A stretch of DNA of 64,000 nt from Pandoraea pneumonica (GTDB lineage Bacteria > Pseudomonadota > Gammaproteobacteria > Burkholderiales > Burkholderiaceae), in the NCBI RefSeq assembly GCF_902459645.1, contig NZ_CABPSK010000003.1, positions 248,001 through 312,000 of the forward strand. Reading direction: 5' to 3'. The position numbers and the translations under genes were made by a program. The notes under the pieces are model-generated. The model had not been told where the DNA came from, searched no databases, and saw only the letters and a list, made by a program, of their open reading frames with translations. How positions within the stretch are numbered: the first letter of the stretch is position 1; every line of letters starts with the position of its first letter. Below, piece by piece: positions 45,886 to 54,212 of this stretch.

Positions 45886-45891
45886 TGTCAA
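45886..45891 (-). promoter_or_regulatory. Possible -35 element upstream of the peptide gene
   Basis: A perfect TTGACA occurs on the minus strand about 110 bases upstream of the peptide start, just past the kinase terminator. The matching -10 at 16-18 bases is poor (around CGGACA), so the promoter call is tentative. Confidence 0.25.
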
Positions 45892-45910
45892 TGCAACTAG
45901 GCGGTTCGAA

Positions 45911-45953
45911 AACAAAAAGGGCCAAGTTCTGTGCAATACAGAACTTGGCCCTT
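45911..45953 (-). terminator. Intrinsic terminator of the sensor kinase gene
   Basis: A perfect 16-pair stem (AAGGGCCAAGTTCTGT with ACAGAACTTGGCCCTT, loop of five) is followed on the minus strand by TTTTTGTTTT. It ends the kinase transcript and insulates the peptide cluster from it. Confidence 0.93.
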
Positions 45954-46031
45954 CATGGCACGGTCTACAGGTCTCACTTCAGCAAGTCAGTTCATCCGGA
46001 TTGCCCACTGTACTTTCATTGCCGAGTTCGC

Positions 46032-47417
46032 TCACGCCGCCTTCGGCAACATCAACACCACCGCAAACCCTTCTCCGTCGATGCGCTCGAACGCCATTTG
46101 TCCGCCGTGAGCACGCATCACTTCAGCGACCATCGCCAACCCCAGACTCGCGCCTTCCCGGCCATCTGCACGCGATGAAAACGGGGTGCGTACGCGCTGC
46201 CATTCCGTCTCTGGAATGCCCGGGCCATCGTCGAAGAAGCGCAGACGCCACTGTTCGTCATGGCTCGTCACGTCGACATACAGACGACGCGGCGCACCGT
46301 AAGCAAGCGCATTGACCAGCACATTCTTGACCGCCTCGCGCAAGCTGAGCGCATCGCCGACGATCATCGCCGGAACGGTCTCGCCGCTCGACGTCTCGGG
46401 TAATTGCAGCGAGAAATCGATATCGCGATCCGCATACGACAACGTCTCGCGCATCGCATCCTGCAACAACTCCCCCAGATCGACCGGCGTCGGTGCCACG
46501 CTGTCGGCGCGGTGTTGCACCATCGCGTGATTAATCAACTGATGAATGAGTCCGCCCAGCCCTTTCGCCTGCTTTTGAATGCGCGCGATGTGCGATTGGC
46601 GTGCGGTCTCGTCGGTGGTTTGCGTCAGCATTTCCGCTTGTGCAGTGAGCGCGGTCACCGGCGTGCGTAACTGATGCGCAGCATCGCCAATCACACGCCG
46701 CATGAGTGCGCGCGACGTCGCCAGTCGCTGCATGAAGTCGTTGATCGCTCCGACCAATGCGAGTGTTTCCGCAGGCGCTGTCACTGCGAGTGGGACAAGA
46801 TCGTTCGAATCCCGCGCACGAATCGCAGTCTCAATCTGCTTGAGCGGTGCGAGCGCTTGACGCAGTGTCCATAGCGCCGCAAGCAGCGTCAGCACGCCAG
46901 TGGCGATCGTGATAAGCAGCGTGTTATCCGCCAAATTCCGCGTAAATCGCACGCGCGCGTTTTGCGTGTGTGCCATCGCCACGACCGCCCACGGATGCGC
47001 TGCCGCGACCGGCATACGACGCCCAACAATGGCGATACGGATCGGCATTTCCTGATACGTGCCGTCGATCACGATGGGCCCATCGGCCAGCTTGTCCCAC
47101 GGAATCGGCGGGCGAAACTCGGAGTCGCCCGCTACCGAGCGTCCGTTCGGATCGAGCACGGTGTAGAAAATCTGATCGCCGGGCGCGAGCGCCGAAAACG
47201 CTGCGAGCGGCACATCGACGTTCACTTCGCCGTTCTGATACCACGTGTTTTCCGCGACCTGAAGCGCGCTGCCAAGCAGCCATCGGTCGTACGCGCGATC
47301 GACGGCCGCACGCGTGGAAAACCAGATGCCGAGCAACACCGCCGCGACGGCGATAGCCAGCACCACGCCCATGCGAACGACGAGCCGTAGATAAAGCGAC
47401 CGGCCGGGAACGATCAT
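46032..47417 (-). CDS. Two-component sensor histidine kinase (TctE/QseC-like)
   Basis: A 461-residue membrane kinase. TM1 (LVVRMGVVLAIAVAAVLLGIW) and TM2 (LLITIATGVLTLLAALWTL) flank a periplasmic TctE-type sensor domain. HAMP-like residues, then HisKA with GDAAHQLRTPVTALTAQAE, and a HATPase with NVLVNALAYGAP and FDDGPGIP follow. TctE/QseC relatives sense carboxylates or other small molecules. The ATG at 47417 overlaps the regulator stop (ATGA). The pair is divergent from a NitT/TauT-type ABC importer that may be its target. Confidence 0.9.
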   Translation of the reverse strand: MIVPGRSLYLRLVVRMGVVLAIAVAAVLLGIWFSTRAAVDRAYDRWLLGSALQVAENTWYQNGEVNVDVPLAAFSALAPGDQIFYTVLDPNGRSVAGDSEFRPPIPWDKLADGPIVIDGTYQEMPIRIAIVGRRMPVAAAHPWAVVAMAHTQNARVRFTRNLADNTLLITIATGVLTLLAALWTLRQALAPLKQIETAIRARDSNDLVPLAVTAPAETLALVGAINDFMQRLATSRALMRRVIGDAAHQLRTPVTALTAQAEMLTQTTDETARQSHIARIQKQAKGLGGLIHQLINHAMVQHRADSVAPTPVDLGELLQDAMRETLSYADRDIDFSLQLPETSSGETVPAMIVGDALSLREAVKNVLVNALAYGAPRRLYVDVTSHDEQWRLRFFDDGPGIPETEWQRVRTPFSSRADGREGASLGLAMVAEVMRAHGGQMAFERIDGEGFAVVLMLPKAA

Positions 47418-48076
47418 GACAGCACGAGTTGATAGCCCAGTCCGCGCAACGTGCGAATCTGGAATTGCGCGGCAGCAAGCTTCTTTCGCAAGCGTGCGAC
47501 GTACTGTTCGAGCGCGTTCGCATTCGGCGGCGATTCGTCGCCATAGAGACGATCCATCAATTCGTCTTTGCCGAAGATACGGCCCGGGCGTGCCGCGAGA
47601 ATTTCGAGCAGCGTAACTTCGCGGCGCGTGAGTTCGACCGGCAAGCCATCGATTTCCACGCCGCGGCTCTTGCGATCGAGTGTCAGGTTCGCGCAGGCGA
47701 GTTGATTGGTCGCATCTTGACCCGTGCGGCGCATGAGCGCGCGCACGCGGGCTTCCAGTTCGCGAAAATCGAAGGGTTTCGTCAGGTAGTCGTCGGCACC
47801 GAGATCGAGCGCACGCACGCGCTCTTCGATTTCGGCGCAGGCCGTGAGCATCAGCACACGCGTCGACAAACCACGCTCGCGCACGCGCCTGAGCAGTTCC
47901 AATCCGTCGATGTGCGGCAGCATCACATCGAGAATCAGCAGGTCGTAATCGTCGCCGATGCGCGCTGCCGCCGATGCGCCATCCGTCTCGCAATCGAGCG
48001 CGTGGCCGAGCCGCCGCAACTGTGTGGCAATGGCTTCGGCCACATCGACGGTGTCTTCCACCAGCATGATGCGCAT
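47414..48076 (-). CDS. OmpR-family response regulator (TctD/QseB-like)
   Basis: A 220-residue regulator with receiver (LVEDTVD, phospho-acceptor in LLILDVMLPHIDG, switch MLTA, YLTKPF) and C-terminal winged helix (LTRREVTLLEILAARPGRIFGKDEL...NALEQYVARLRKKL). It is translationally coupled to the kinase. A direct repeat with an 11-base period lies in the intergenic region shared with the divergent ABC genes, as expected of OmpR-type binding sites. Confidence 0.92.
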   Translation of the reverse strand: MRIMLVEDTVDVAEAIATQLRRLGHALDCETDGASAAARIGDDYDLLILDVMLPHIDGLELLRRVRERGLSTRVLMLTACAEIEERVRALDLGADDYLTKPFDFRELEARVRALMRRTGQDATNQLACANLTLDRKSRGVEIDGLPVELTRREVTLLEILAARPGRIFGKDELMDRLYGDESPPNANALEQYVARLRKKLAAAQFQIRTLRGLGYQLVLS

Positions 48077-48151
48077 GATTACAGGTCTCCTTTTGCCGAC
48101 TTGAGCACGATGAGCACAGGGTTTGTCCTACCCCCGCCTGACCACGCCTGT

Positions 48152-48168
48152 CAGCTTCGTTACAGCTT
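48152..48168. promoter_or_regulatory. Direct repeat, probable OmpR-type regulator box
   Basis: CAGCTT occurs at 48152-48157 and again at 48163-48168, an exact 11-base period, with a degraded CTGCTT nearby. OmpR/QseB-type regulators bind tandem half-sites one helical turn apart. It lies between the two-component genes and the ABC importer. Confidence 0.5.
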
Positions 48169-48219
48169 TGCTGCTTAGTATCGGAGCCGATTATAAGAGC
48201 ATCAATCAGGAGACAGGCA

Positions 48220-49017
48220 ATGCCCAACAACCCCCATCCGGCCGCCGGGCCGGTGCCGGCTGCCGCACAGCCGTTGCTGGAAATCGATCAGGTCACGCTT
48301 CAGTACAAGACCGACGACTACCTCGTGACCGCCGCCCAGCAGGTCAGCTTCAATGTGTACCCCGGCGACCGGTTCGTGTTGCTCGGGCCGTCCGGTTGCG
48401 GCAAATCGACCCTGCTCAAGGCCATCGGCGGCTATCTGCCGCCCGTGCACGGTGAAATTCGCCTCAAAGGCCGCACAGTCACCGAGCCCGGCCCCGACCG
48501 CATGATGGTGTTTCAGGAGTTCGACCAGTTGCTGCCGTGGAAAACGGTGCGCCAGAACGTCGAATTCGCGCTGATCGCCAGCGGCCGCCTGAAAGGCCGC
48601 GAAGCCGCCGATCGCGCCGCACACTACATCGAGAAAGTCGGGCTGGCCAAGTTCATCGACAGCTATCCGCACACGCTCTCGGGCGGTATGAAGCAGCGCG
48701 TGTCCATCGCGCGCGGCATGGCCATGGAGCCGGACGTGCTGCTCATGGACGAGCCCTTCGCCGCACTCGACGCCCTCACCCGCCGCAAGATGCAAGACGA
48801 GTTGCTGCGCCTGTGGGACGACACGCGCTTCACCGTGCTGTTCGTCACGCACGGCATCGACGAAGCCATTCGCATCGGCACGCGCATTTTGCTGCTCTCG
48901 CCGCATCCGGGCCAAGTGAAAGCGGAGCTCAACAGCATCTCGCCGGAACAACTGGGCACCGCCCACCAGAGCGCGCTCGAGACGCGCATCGACCAACTGC
49001 TGTTCGCGGCGCACTGA
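48220..49017 (+). CDS. NitT/TauT-type ABC transporter ATP-binding protein
   Basis: A 265-residue ATPase of the nitrate/sulfonate/taurine class. Walker A is GPSGCGKSTLLKAIGG, Q-loop MMVFQEFDQLLPWKTV, signature LSGGMKQRVSIARGM and Walker B VLLMDEPFAALDAL. It is preceded by AGGAGA and followed 13 bases later by its permease. It energises import of an unknown small anionic or aromatic compound. Confidence 0.9.
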   Translation: MPNNPHPAAGPVPAAAQPLLEIDQVTLQYKTDDYLVTAAQQVSFNVYPGDRFVLLGPSGCGKSTLLKAIGGYLPPVHGEIRLKGRTVTEPGPDRMMVFQEFDQLLPWKTVRQNVEFALIASGRLKGREAADRAAHYIEKVGLAKFIDSYPHTLSGGMKQRVSIARGMAMEPDVLLMDEPFAALDALTRRKMQDELLRLWDDTRFTVLFVTHGIDEAIRIGTRILLLSPHPGQVKAELNSISPEQLGTAHQSALETRIDQLLFAAH

Positions 49018-49030
49018 GGAGACTCCCCCA

Positions 49031-49945
49031 ATGAACACCCTGCAATCCGCGCAAGCTGCGCCTTCGGCCTCCGCCGTCCCGCCGATCGAACCCGTGTTCC
49101 GCCCGGAGATCGTGCTGGAGCCGGTGCCCGCCGAACTCTCGTCGATCCAACGCCCGCTCTCGACGTTCGAAACGCTCTATCGCCTGAGCTGGCTGCGCAA
49201 AACCGTCATCCTGCTCGTGCTGGCGCTAGTCTGGGAAATTTATGGACGCTGGCTCGATAACGCCCTGCTGTTCCCGAGCTTCACCGACACGCTCGAAGCC
49301 TTCGTCGGCGGCATCACCAGCGGCGTGTTGCTGCTGCGTGCGGTCATCTCGCTCAAGACGCTGCTGATCGGCTATGGCATCGGTATCGCGCTGGCCGCTG
49401 TGCTGACCACCGTCGCCATCAGTTCGAAGATCGGTAACGACCTGCTCGAAACGCTCACGGCGATGTTCAATCCGTTGCCTGCGATTGCGCTGCTGCCGCT
49501 CGCACTCATCTGGTTCGGTCTGGGCAATGGCAGCGTGATCTTCGTGCTCGTGCACTCGGTGCTGTGGGCCGTGGCACTCAACACGCACAGCGGCTTTCGC
49601 GGTGTATCGAAGACGCTGCGTATGGTGGGTCAGAACTACGGGCTCAAGCGCTTTGCGCTGGTGCAGCACGTGTTGATTCCGGCCGCATTCCCGAGCATTC
49701 TCACGGGCCTGAAAGTGGGCTGGGCCTTCGCATGGCGCACGCTGATCGCCGCGGAACTCGTGTTCGGCGTGTCGTCGGGCTCGGGCGGTCTGGGCTGGTA
49801 CATCTTCGAGAACCGCAACTCGCTGGAGACGGCCAATGTGTTCGCGGGCCTGTTCTTCGTGATTTTGATTGGCTTGGCCGTAGAAAACCTGCTGTTCGCG
49901 CGCATCGAAAAGCGCACGCTGCACCGCTGGGGCATGCAGCACTAA
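49031..49945 (+). CDS. NitT/TauT-type ABC transporter permease
   Basis: A 304-residue permease with a Pro/Ala-rich cytoplasmic N-terminus and about six hydrophobic helices from residue 55. The EAA-like loop is degenerate (TLRMVGQNYGLKRFALVQHVLIPAAFPSI) but in the right place, as typical of SsuC/TauC relatives. It lies between the ATPase and binding protein of the same importer. Confidence 0.9.
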   Translation: MNTLQSAQAAPSASAVPPIEPVFRPEIVLEPVPAELSSIQRPLSTFETLYRLSWLRKTVILLVLALVWEIYGRWLDNALLFPSFTDTLEAFVGGITSGVLLLRAVISLKTLLIGYGIGIALAAVLTTVAISSKIGNDLLETLTAMFNPLPAIALLPLALIWFGLGNGSVIFVLVHSVLWAVALNTHSGFRGVSKTLRMVGQNYGLKRFALVQHVLIPAAFPSILTGLKVGWAFAWRTLIAAELVFGVSSGSGGLGWYIFENRNSLETANVFAGLFFVILIGLAVENLLFARIEKRTLHRWGMQH

Positions 49946-49979
49946 TTCATAATTCCAACGATACGGAGACAACAACACC

Positions 49980-51008
49980 ATGAATCGACGTCATTTCACC
50001 CGCTGGGCAAGCACCCTTGCACTGGCCGCCACTACGGCACTCTCCACGCTCGGTAACGTGGCCCACGCCGAAGCCAGCACCGTGCGCCTGTCGCACGGCT
50101 ACGGCATTCTCTATCTGCCGCTGATGGTCATGCGTGACCAGCATCTGGTTGAGAAGCACGCGAAGGCTTTGGGGCTGGGCGATGTGAAGACCACGTGGAC
50201 GATTCTCGACGGCGGCAACGTCATCAACGACGCCATGCTCGCTGGCAATCTCGATGTCGCCGGTACGGGCGCGCCGGGCTTCGTCACGCTGTGGTCGAAG
50301 GCCCACGGCATTCCGCGCTCGGAAGTGATCGGCCTGTCGGCACTGTCGACCGGACCGCTTTGGCTCAATACGAATAACCCGAACATCAAGTCGCTCAAGG
50401 ACTTCACCGCGAAGGATAAGATCGCGATTCCGGGGATCAAGACGTCGCTCTCGGCTGTGCTGCTGCAAATGGCCGTGGCCAAGACGTTCGGTATCGAGAA
50501 CTACGCCAAGCTCGATCCGCAAACGGTCAGCCTGAGCCATCCGGAAGCCGTGAGCGCGTTGCTCTCAGGCAAGACGGAAATCACCGCGCACTTTACGTCG
50601 CCGCCATTCTCGTATCAGGAACTGAAAGACCCGCGCATCAAGCGCGTGCTCAATTCGACCGACGTGCTCGGCAACATCACCATCGACGTGGTGTTCGCGC
50701 CGAAGCAGTTCACGGTGCAGAACCCGAAGCTGGTGCAAGCGATTCTCGACGCTCAGGAAGAAGCCGCCGCGTACATCGCGAAGGATCACGTGGGCGCCGC
50801 GCAGACCTTCCTGCGCGTGTCGAAGATGAATCTGCCGCAAGCCGAGATCGAACAGATGATCAACGACCCGGGCCTGCAATTCACCACGACGCCCAATGGC
50901 TTGATGCAGTACGTCGAGTTTATGGGCCGTGCGGGCACGATCAAGACGCGTCCGGCAAAGTGGAGCGATCTGTTCGTGCCGCAGATGGCGGCGCGTCAGG
51001 GTAGCTGA
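49980..51008 (+). CDS. NMT1/SsuA-like periplasmic substrate-binding protein
   Basis: A 342-residue binding protein with an N-terminal export signal (MNRRHFTRWASTLALAATTAL) ending near VAHAEA. The mature sequence RLSHGYGILYLPLMVMRD and GGNVINDAMLAGNLDVAGTG fit the NMT1/THI5/SsuA-like family of aliphatic sulfonate, nitrate or thiamine-precursor binders. The ligand is not evident. Its stop overlaps the convergent pabBC stop by 13 bases. Confidence 0.88.
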   Translation: MNRRHFTRWASTLALAATTALSTLGNVAHAEASTVRLSHGYGILYLPLMVMRDQHLVEKHAKALGLGDVKTTWTILDGGNVINDAMLAGNLDVAGTGAPGFVTLWSKAHGIPRSEVIGLSALSTGPLWLNTNNPNIKSLKDFTAKDKIAIPGIKTSLSAVLLQMAVAKTFGIENYAKLDPQTVSLSHPEAVSALLSGKTEITAHFTSPPFSYQELKDPRIKRVLNSTDVLGNITIDVVFAPKQFTVQNPKLVQAILDAQEEAAAYIAKDHVGAAQTFLRVSKMNLPQAEIEQMINDPGLQFTTTPNGLMQYVEFMGRAGTIKTRPAKWSDLFVPQMAARQGS

Positions 51009-52924
51009 AGCGTCGCGGGCACCGCGCCCCGCAACGCATTGCACACGACGATGGCCTGCGCAGTCAGCAGGTCGTCGCGTGTGACGACCGCTTCGACGGC
51101 ATGCCACGTCCGGTCTTCGAGCAACACACTTCGCATCACACCGGGTAGCACGCCGCACGCGAGCGGCGGTGTTACCCACTGCCCACCCAGCTTGACGAAC
51201 ACACTGCTTCGTCCGCCCTCGGTGAGTTCTCCCCGGTCGTTGAAGAACAACGTGTCGAATGCGCCATGCACTTCGGCGTGCTTCCACGCGGCGTCGTAGC
51301 GCTCGCGCACCGTTGTTTTGTGACGCAGGAAAAGATCGTCGGCTCGCGTGGCGCTGGCGTCATCGGCAAGCAGCACTTTCACAGGACCTTTCAACGCTGT
51401 GAGCACACCGTGCGTGATCGTAGGCGTGCCGTCGTGCGAGATCGCCAGACGCACGCGATGCATATCGTCTTCGGATAAGGTCAACACGAGCGCGTCGAGC
51501 TGTGCGCACAAGGTGGCTTCGTCGAAGCGGAAACCGAAGTACTTCGCTGACTTTTCCAGACGCGCCAGATGACGGTCCAGATGCGCAATGCCCGCAGCTT
51601 GCGTGGCCTGCATGGTCTCGAAGATCGCGAAGCCGGGATCGAGCGCCGTCAGAAAGCGCGCTTTGAGCTTGCACTCCTCCCACTCTTCGTCTGCCTTGCT
51701 ATCGAGCACGATACCTGCCCCGACGCCCAGGCGGCCACGACGCAAACCGTCCGCACGCGGCGATTCGAGTTCGAGCGTGCGAATGGCCACGGAGAGGCAG
51801 AAGTCGCCCAATTCGTCCGATGCATCGTCGCGGGCATCGAGCCATCCGATAGCCCCGGTGTACAAACCGCGTGGCGACGACTCCAGTTCACCGATCAGTT
51901 GCATCGTGCGATGCTTCGGCGCACCAGTGATCGAGCCGCACGGATACAGCGCGCGCAATACGGCGTGTAACGGTGTCTGGTCGGGCAGCGTGGCCGTGAC
52001 CGTCGAGGTCATCTGCAACACGCTGGCAAAACGGGTGACTTCGAACAGCTTTGGCACTTTCACCGTGCCAGGCACAGCGATACGGCCCAGATCGTTGCGC
52101 AGCAAGTCCACGATCATCAGGTTCTCGGCGCGATTCTTCTCGTCGGCGGCGAGCGCGGCGCTGCGTTCGGCATCGACCGTCGCATCGCCCGATGCCGGGG
52201 CGGTGCCCTTCATCGGCTTGGCTTCGAGTTGACCGCGCGAGTGCCGCAGGAACAACTCCGGCGACAGCGAAAGAATGGCGCGGCCCGCAACGTCACGCGC
52301 GCCGGGCAGCATCACCAGTGCGCCATACGGCACTGGCTGACGCGCGCGCAAGCGGCGATACAACGCGATCGGTGAGCCGAAGGCGTCGAAGTTCAGGCGA
52401 TACGTGTAGTTGATCTGGTAGCACTCGCCTTGCGCGAGCCAGTCGTGAATGCGCGCGATGGCGTCGTCGAAGGCGGGTTCGCTCACGTCGCGCTGTAGCG
52501 CAGCGACACCGGCGATGCTGGGGGATGCCGCGTGGCTCGCGACAGTTGAGTTGTCGCCGCTGGCAGCATTTCCCGCTTCGGCGGCCAAGCTAGCGACTTC
52601 CTGCGCCGCCAACCAAGCCTGCGTTTGCGCAGCGTCGAGCTTGCGCAATTCGCTAAACAGCAACGCCCGAAACTGCCCGGGGGCGCGGCGCGTCGCCACG
52701 GTATGCACCCCAGCCAAGCGCACACCAAATTCGTAATCTGCCAGCAGCACGGCGTGCAGGCCGTGGCGCGTGGCGTCTTCCACTTCGCGCAGCGCGTCGG
52801 AAAGCACACCGGGCTCGTCGCAAGTCACCTCGCGTACGAGCCCGGTATACAGACGCGCCCCGCCGGCCGGGTCCGCACTGTCGTCCAACAGCGCAAACGC
52901 GGCCAAGGGCGCTTCAATAGGCAT
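50996..52924 (-). CDS. pabBC: Fused aminodeoxychorismate synthase component I and lyase (PabB-PabC)
   Basis: A 642-residue bifunctional protein. The N-terminal ~430 residues are a chorismate-binding PabB (QCEYQINYTYR-like GECYQINYTYR, LFLRHSRGQLEAKPMKGT, DLLRNDLGRIA, YPCGSITGAPK). The C-terminal ~210 residues are a fold-IV PLP lyase (FAIFETMQAT, FFNDRGELTEG). It converts chorismate to 4-aminobenzoate for folate, the amidotransferase PabA being elsewhere. It starts four bases after the dnaJ stop on the same strand, so it may be co-transcribed with the chaperone genes. Confidence 0.92.
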   Translation of the reverse strand: MPIEAPLAAFALLDDSADPAGGARLYTGLVREVTCDEPGVLSDALREVEDATRHGLHAVLLADYEFGVRLAGVHTVATRRAPGQFRALLFSELRKLDAAQTQAWLAAQEVASLAAEAGNAASGDNSTVASHAASPSIAGVAALQRDVSEPAFDDAIARIHDWLAQGECYQINYTYRLNFDAFGSPIALYRRLRARQPVPYGALVMLPGARDVAGRAILSLSPELFLRHSRGQLEAKPMKGTAPASGDATVDAERSAALAADEKNRAENLMIVDLLRNDLGRIAVPGTVKVPKLFEVTRFASVLQMTSTVTATLPDQTPLHAVLRALYPCGSITGAPKHRTMQLIGELESSPRGLYTGAIGWLDARDDASDELGDFCLSVAIRTLELESPRADGLRRGRLGVGAGIVLDSKADEEWEECKLKARFLTALDPGFAIFETMQATQAAGIAHLDRHLARLEKSAKYFGFRFDEATLCAQLDALVLTLSEDDMHRVRLAISHDGTPTITHGVLTALKGPVKVLLADDASATRADDLFLRHKTTVRERYDAAWKHAEVHGAFDTLFFNDRGELTEGGRSSVFVKLGGQWVTPPLACGVLPGVMRSVLLEDRTWHAVEAVVTRDDLLTAQAIVVCNALRGAVPATLQLP

Positions 52925-52928
52925 GAAA

Positions 52929-54077
52929 TTACTCGAAGAACTGCTTCACACGGTCGAACCAGCCCTTGGTCTGCGGGCTGTGACGTGCGCCGCCTGCCTT
53001 GAGCGACGTGTCGAAGTCGCGCAGCATCTGCTTTTGCTTGTCGTCGAGCTTGACCGGCGTTTCCACCTGCACATGCACGTACAGATCGCCCGGATAGCTC
53101 GCGCGCAGCCCCTTGATGCCCTTGCCGCGCAGTCGGAACGTCTTGCCCGTCTGCGTACCTTCGGGCACTTCGAACGTCGCCTTGCCGTGCAGTGTCGGGG
53201 CGTCGATATCGCCGCCCAGTGCCGCCGTCGCAAACGAAATCGGCATCTGGCAGTGCAGATCGTCGCCGTCGCGCTCGAACACGTTGTGCGCCTTGATGTG
53301 GATTTCCACATACAAATCGCCCGCCGGACCGCCGTTCACGCCCGGTTCGCCGTTGCCCGACGAACGGATACGCATCCCGTCTTCGATTCCCGCCGGAATC
53401 TTGATTTCCAGCGTCTTGGTCTTCTTCAACTTGCCCGAGCCGTGGCAGTTGGTGCAAGGCTCAGGAATGTACGAGCCCGTGCCGTGGCACTTCGGGCAGG
53501 TCTGCTGAATGCTGAAGAAACCTTGCGACATGCGCACCGAACCCGAACCGTTACAGGTCGGGCAGGTCTCGGGCTTGGTGCCCGGCTTGGCGCCGTTGCC
53601 GTGGCAGACTTCGCACTCTTCCCAGCTCGGCACGCGAATCTGCGTGTCGAAGCCGTTGGCGGCCTGCTCCAGCGTAATTTCCATGTTGTAGCGCAGGTCG
53701 GCACCGCGATACACCTGCGGACCGCCGCGGCCACCGCCACGGCCGCCACCGGGGCCGCCCTGACCGAAGATGTCGCCAAAGATGTCGCCGAAGGCGTCGG
53801 CAAAGCCGCCGAAGCCCTGACCGCCCGCACCGCCGAAGCCGCCCATGTTCGGGTCGACGCCCGCGTGACCGTACTGGTCGTACGCAGCACGCTTCTCCGG
53901 CTCGGAGAGCATTTCGTAGGCCTCTTTGACTTCCTTGAACTTCTCTTCGGCGTCCTTGCTGTCCGGATTGCGGTCCGGATGGTACTTCATCGCCAGCTTG
54001 CGATATGCCTTCTTGATTTCGTCGCCGTCAGCGTTCTTGGCGACGCCAAGGACTTCGTAGTAATCACGTTTGGCCAT
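52929..54077 (-). CDS. dnaJ: Chaperone protein DnaJ
   Basis: A 382-residue full-length DnaJ. The J domain ([15 protein letters not shown] with HPD in YHPDRNPD), a Gly/Phe-rich region, four CxxCxGxG zinc repeats ([32 protein letters not shown]) and the C-terminal substrate domain are complete. It stimulates DnaK ATPase. I use the ATG at 54077; four residues upstream in frame are not conserved. Confidence 0.97.
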   Translation of the reverse strand: MAKRDYYEVLGVAKNADGDEIKKAYRKLAMKYHPDRNPDSKDAEEKFKEVKEAYEMLSEPEKRAAYDQYGHAGVDPNMGGFGGAGGQGFGGFADAFGDIFGDIFGQGGPGGGRGGGRGGPQVYRGADLRYNMEITLEQAANGFDTQIRVPSWEECEVCHGNGAKPGTKPETCPTCNGSGSVRMSQGFFSIQQTCPKCHGTGSYIPEPCTNCHGSGKLKKTKTLEIKIPAGIEDGMRIRSSGNGEPGVNGGPAGDLYVEIHIKAHNVFERDGDDLHCQMPISFATAALGGDIDAPTLHGKATFEVPEGTQTGKTFRLRGKGIKGLRASYPGDLYVHVQVETPVKLDDKQKQMLRDFDTSLKAGGARHSPQTKGWFDRVKQFFE

Positions 54078-54118
54078 AACTCTTTCCAATGTTGGCGCAT
54101 GTCGCCATCAGGCAAAAA

Positions 54119-54160
54119 GCCGGGTCGAGATTCTCCGCACGGAGAACTTCGATACCCGGC
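54119..54160 (-). terminator. Hairpin with U-run between dnaK and dnaJ
   Basis: On the minus strand a 10-base outer arm (GCCGGGT plus CGA, one unpaired base) and a perfect inner TTCTCCG/CGGAGAA stem form a long hairpin followed by TTTTT. It probably attenuates readthrough from dnaK into dnaJ. Confidence 0.65.
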
Positions 54161-54212
54161 CCATACGCACGGCGCTGACAGACCCCTGCCCGCGCCGCGC
54201 GCCATGCACGCT

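Noticed and set aside
45731-45925. A 64-codon minus-strand frame overlapping the 29-codon peptide gene in another frame
   Set aside because: It begins at a TTG inside the kinase terminator stem with no ribosome site, whereas the shorter frame has TAAGGAG at ideal spacing.
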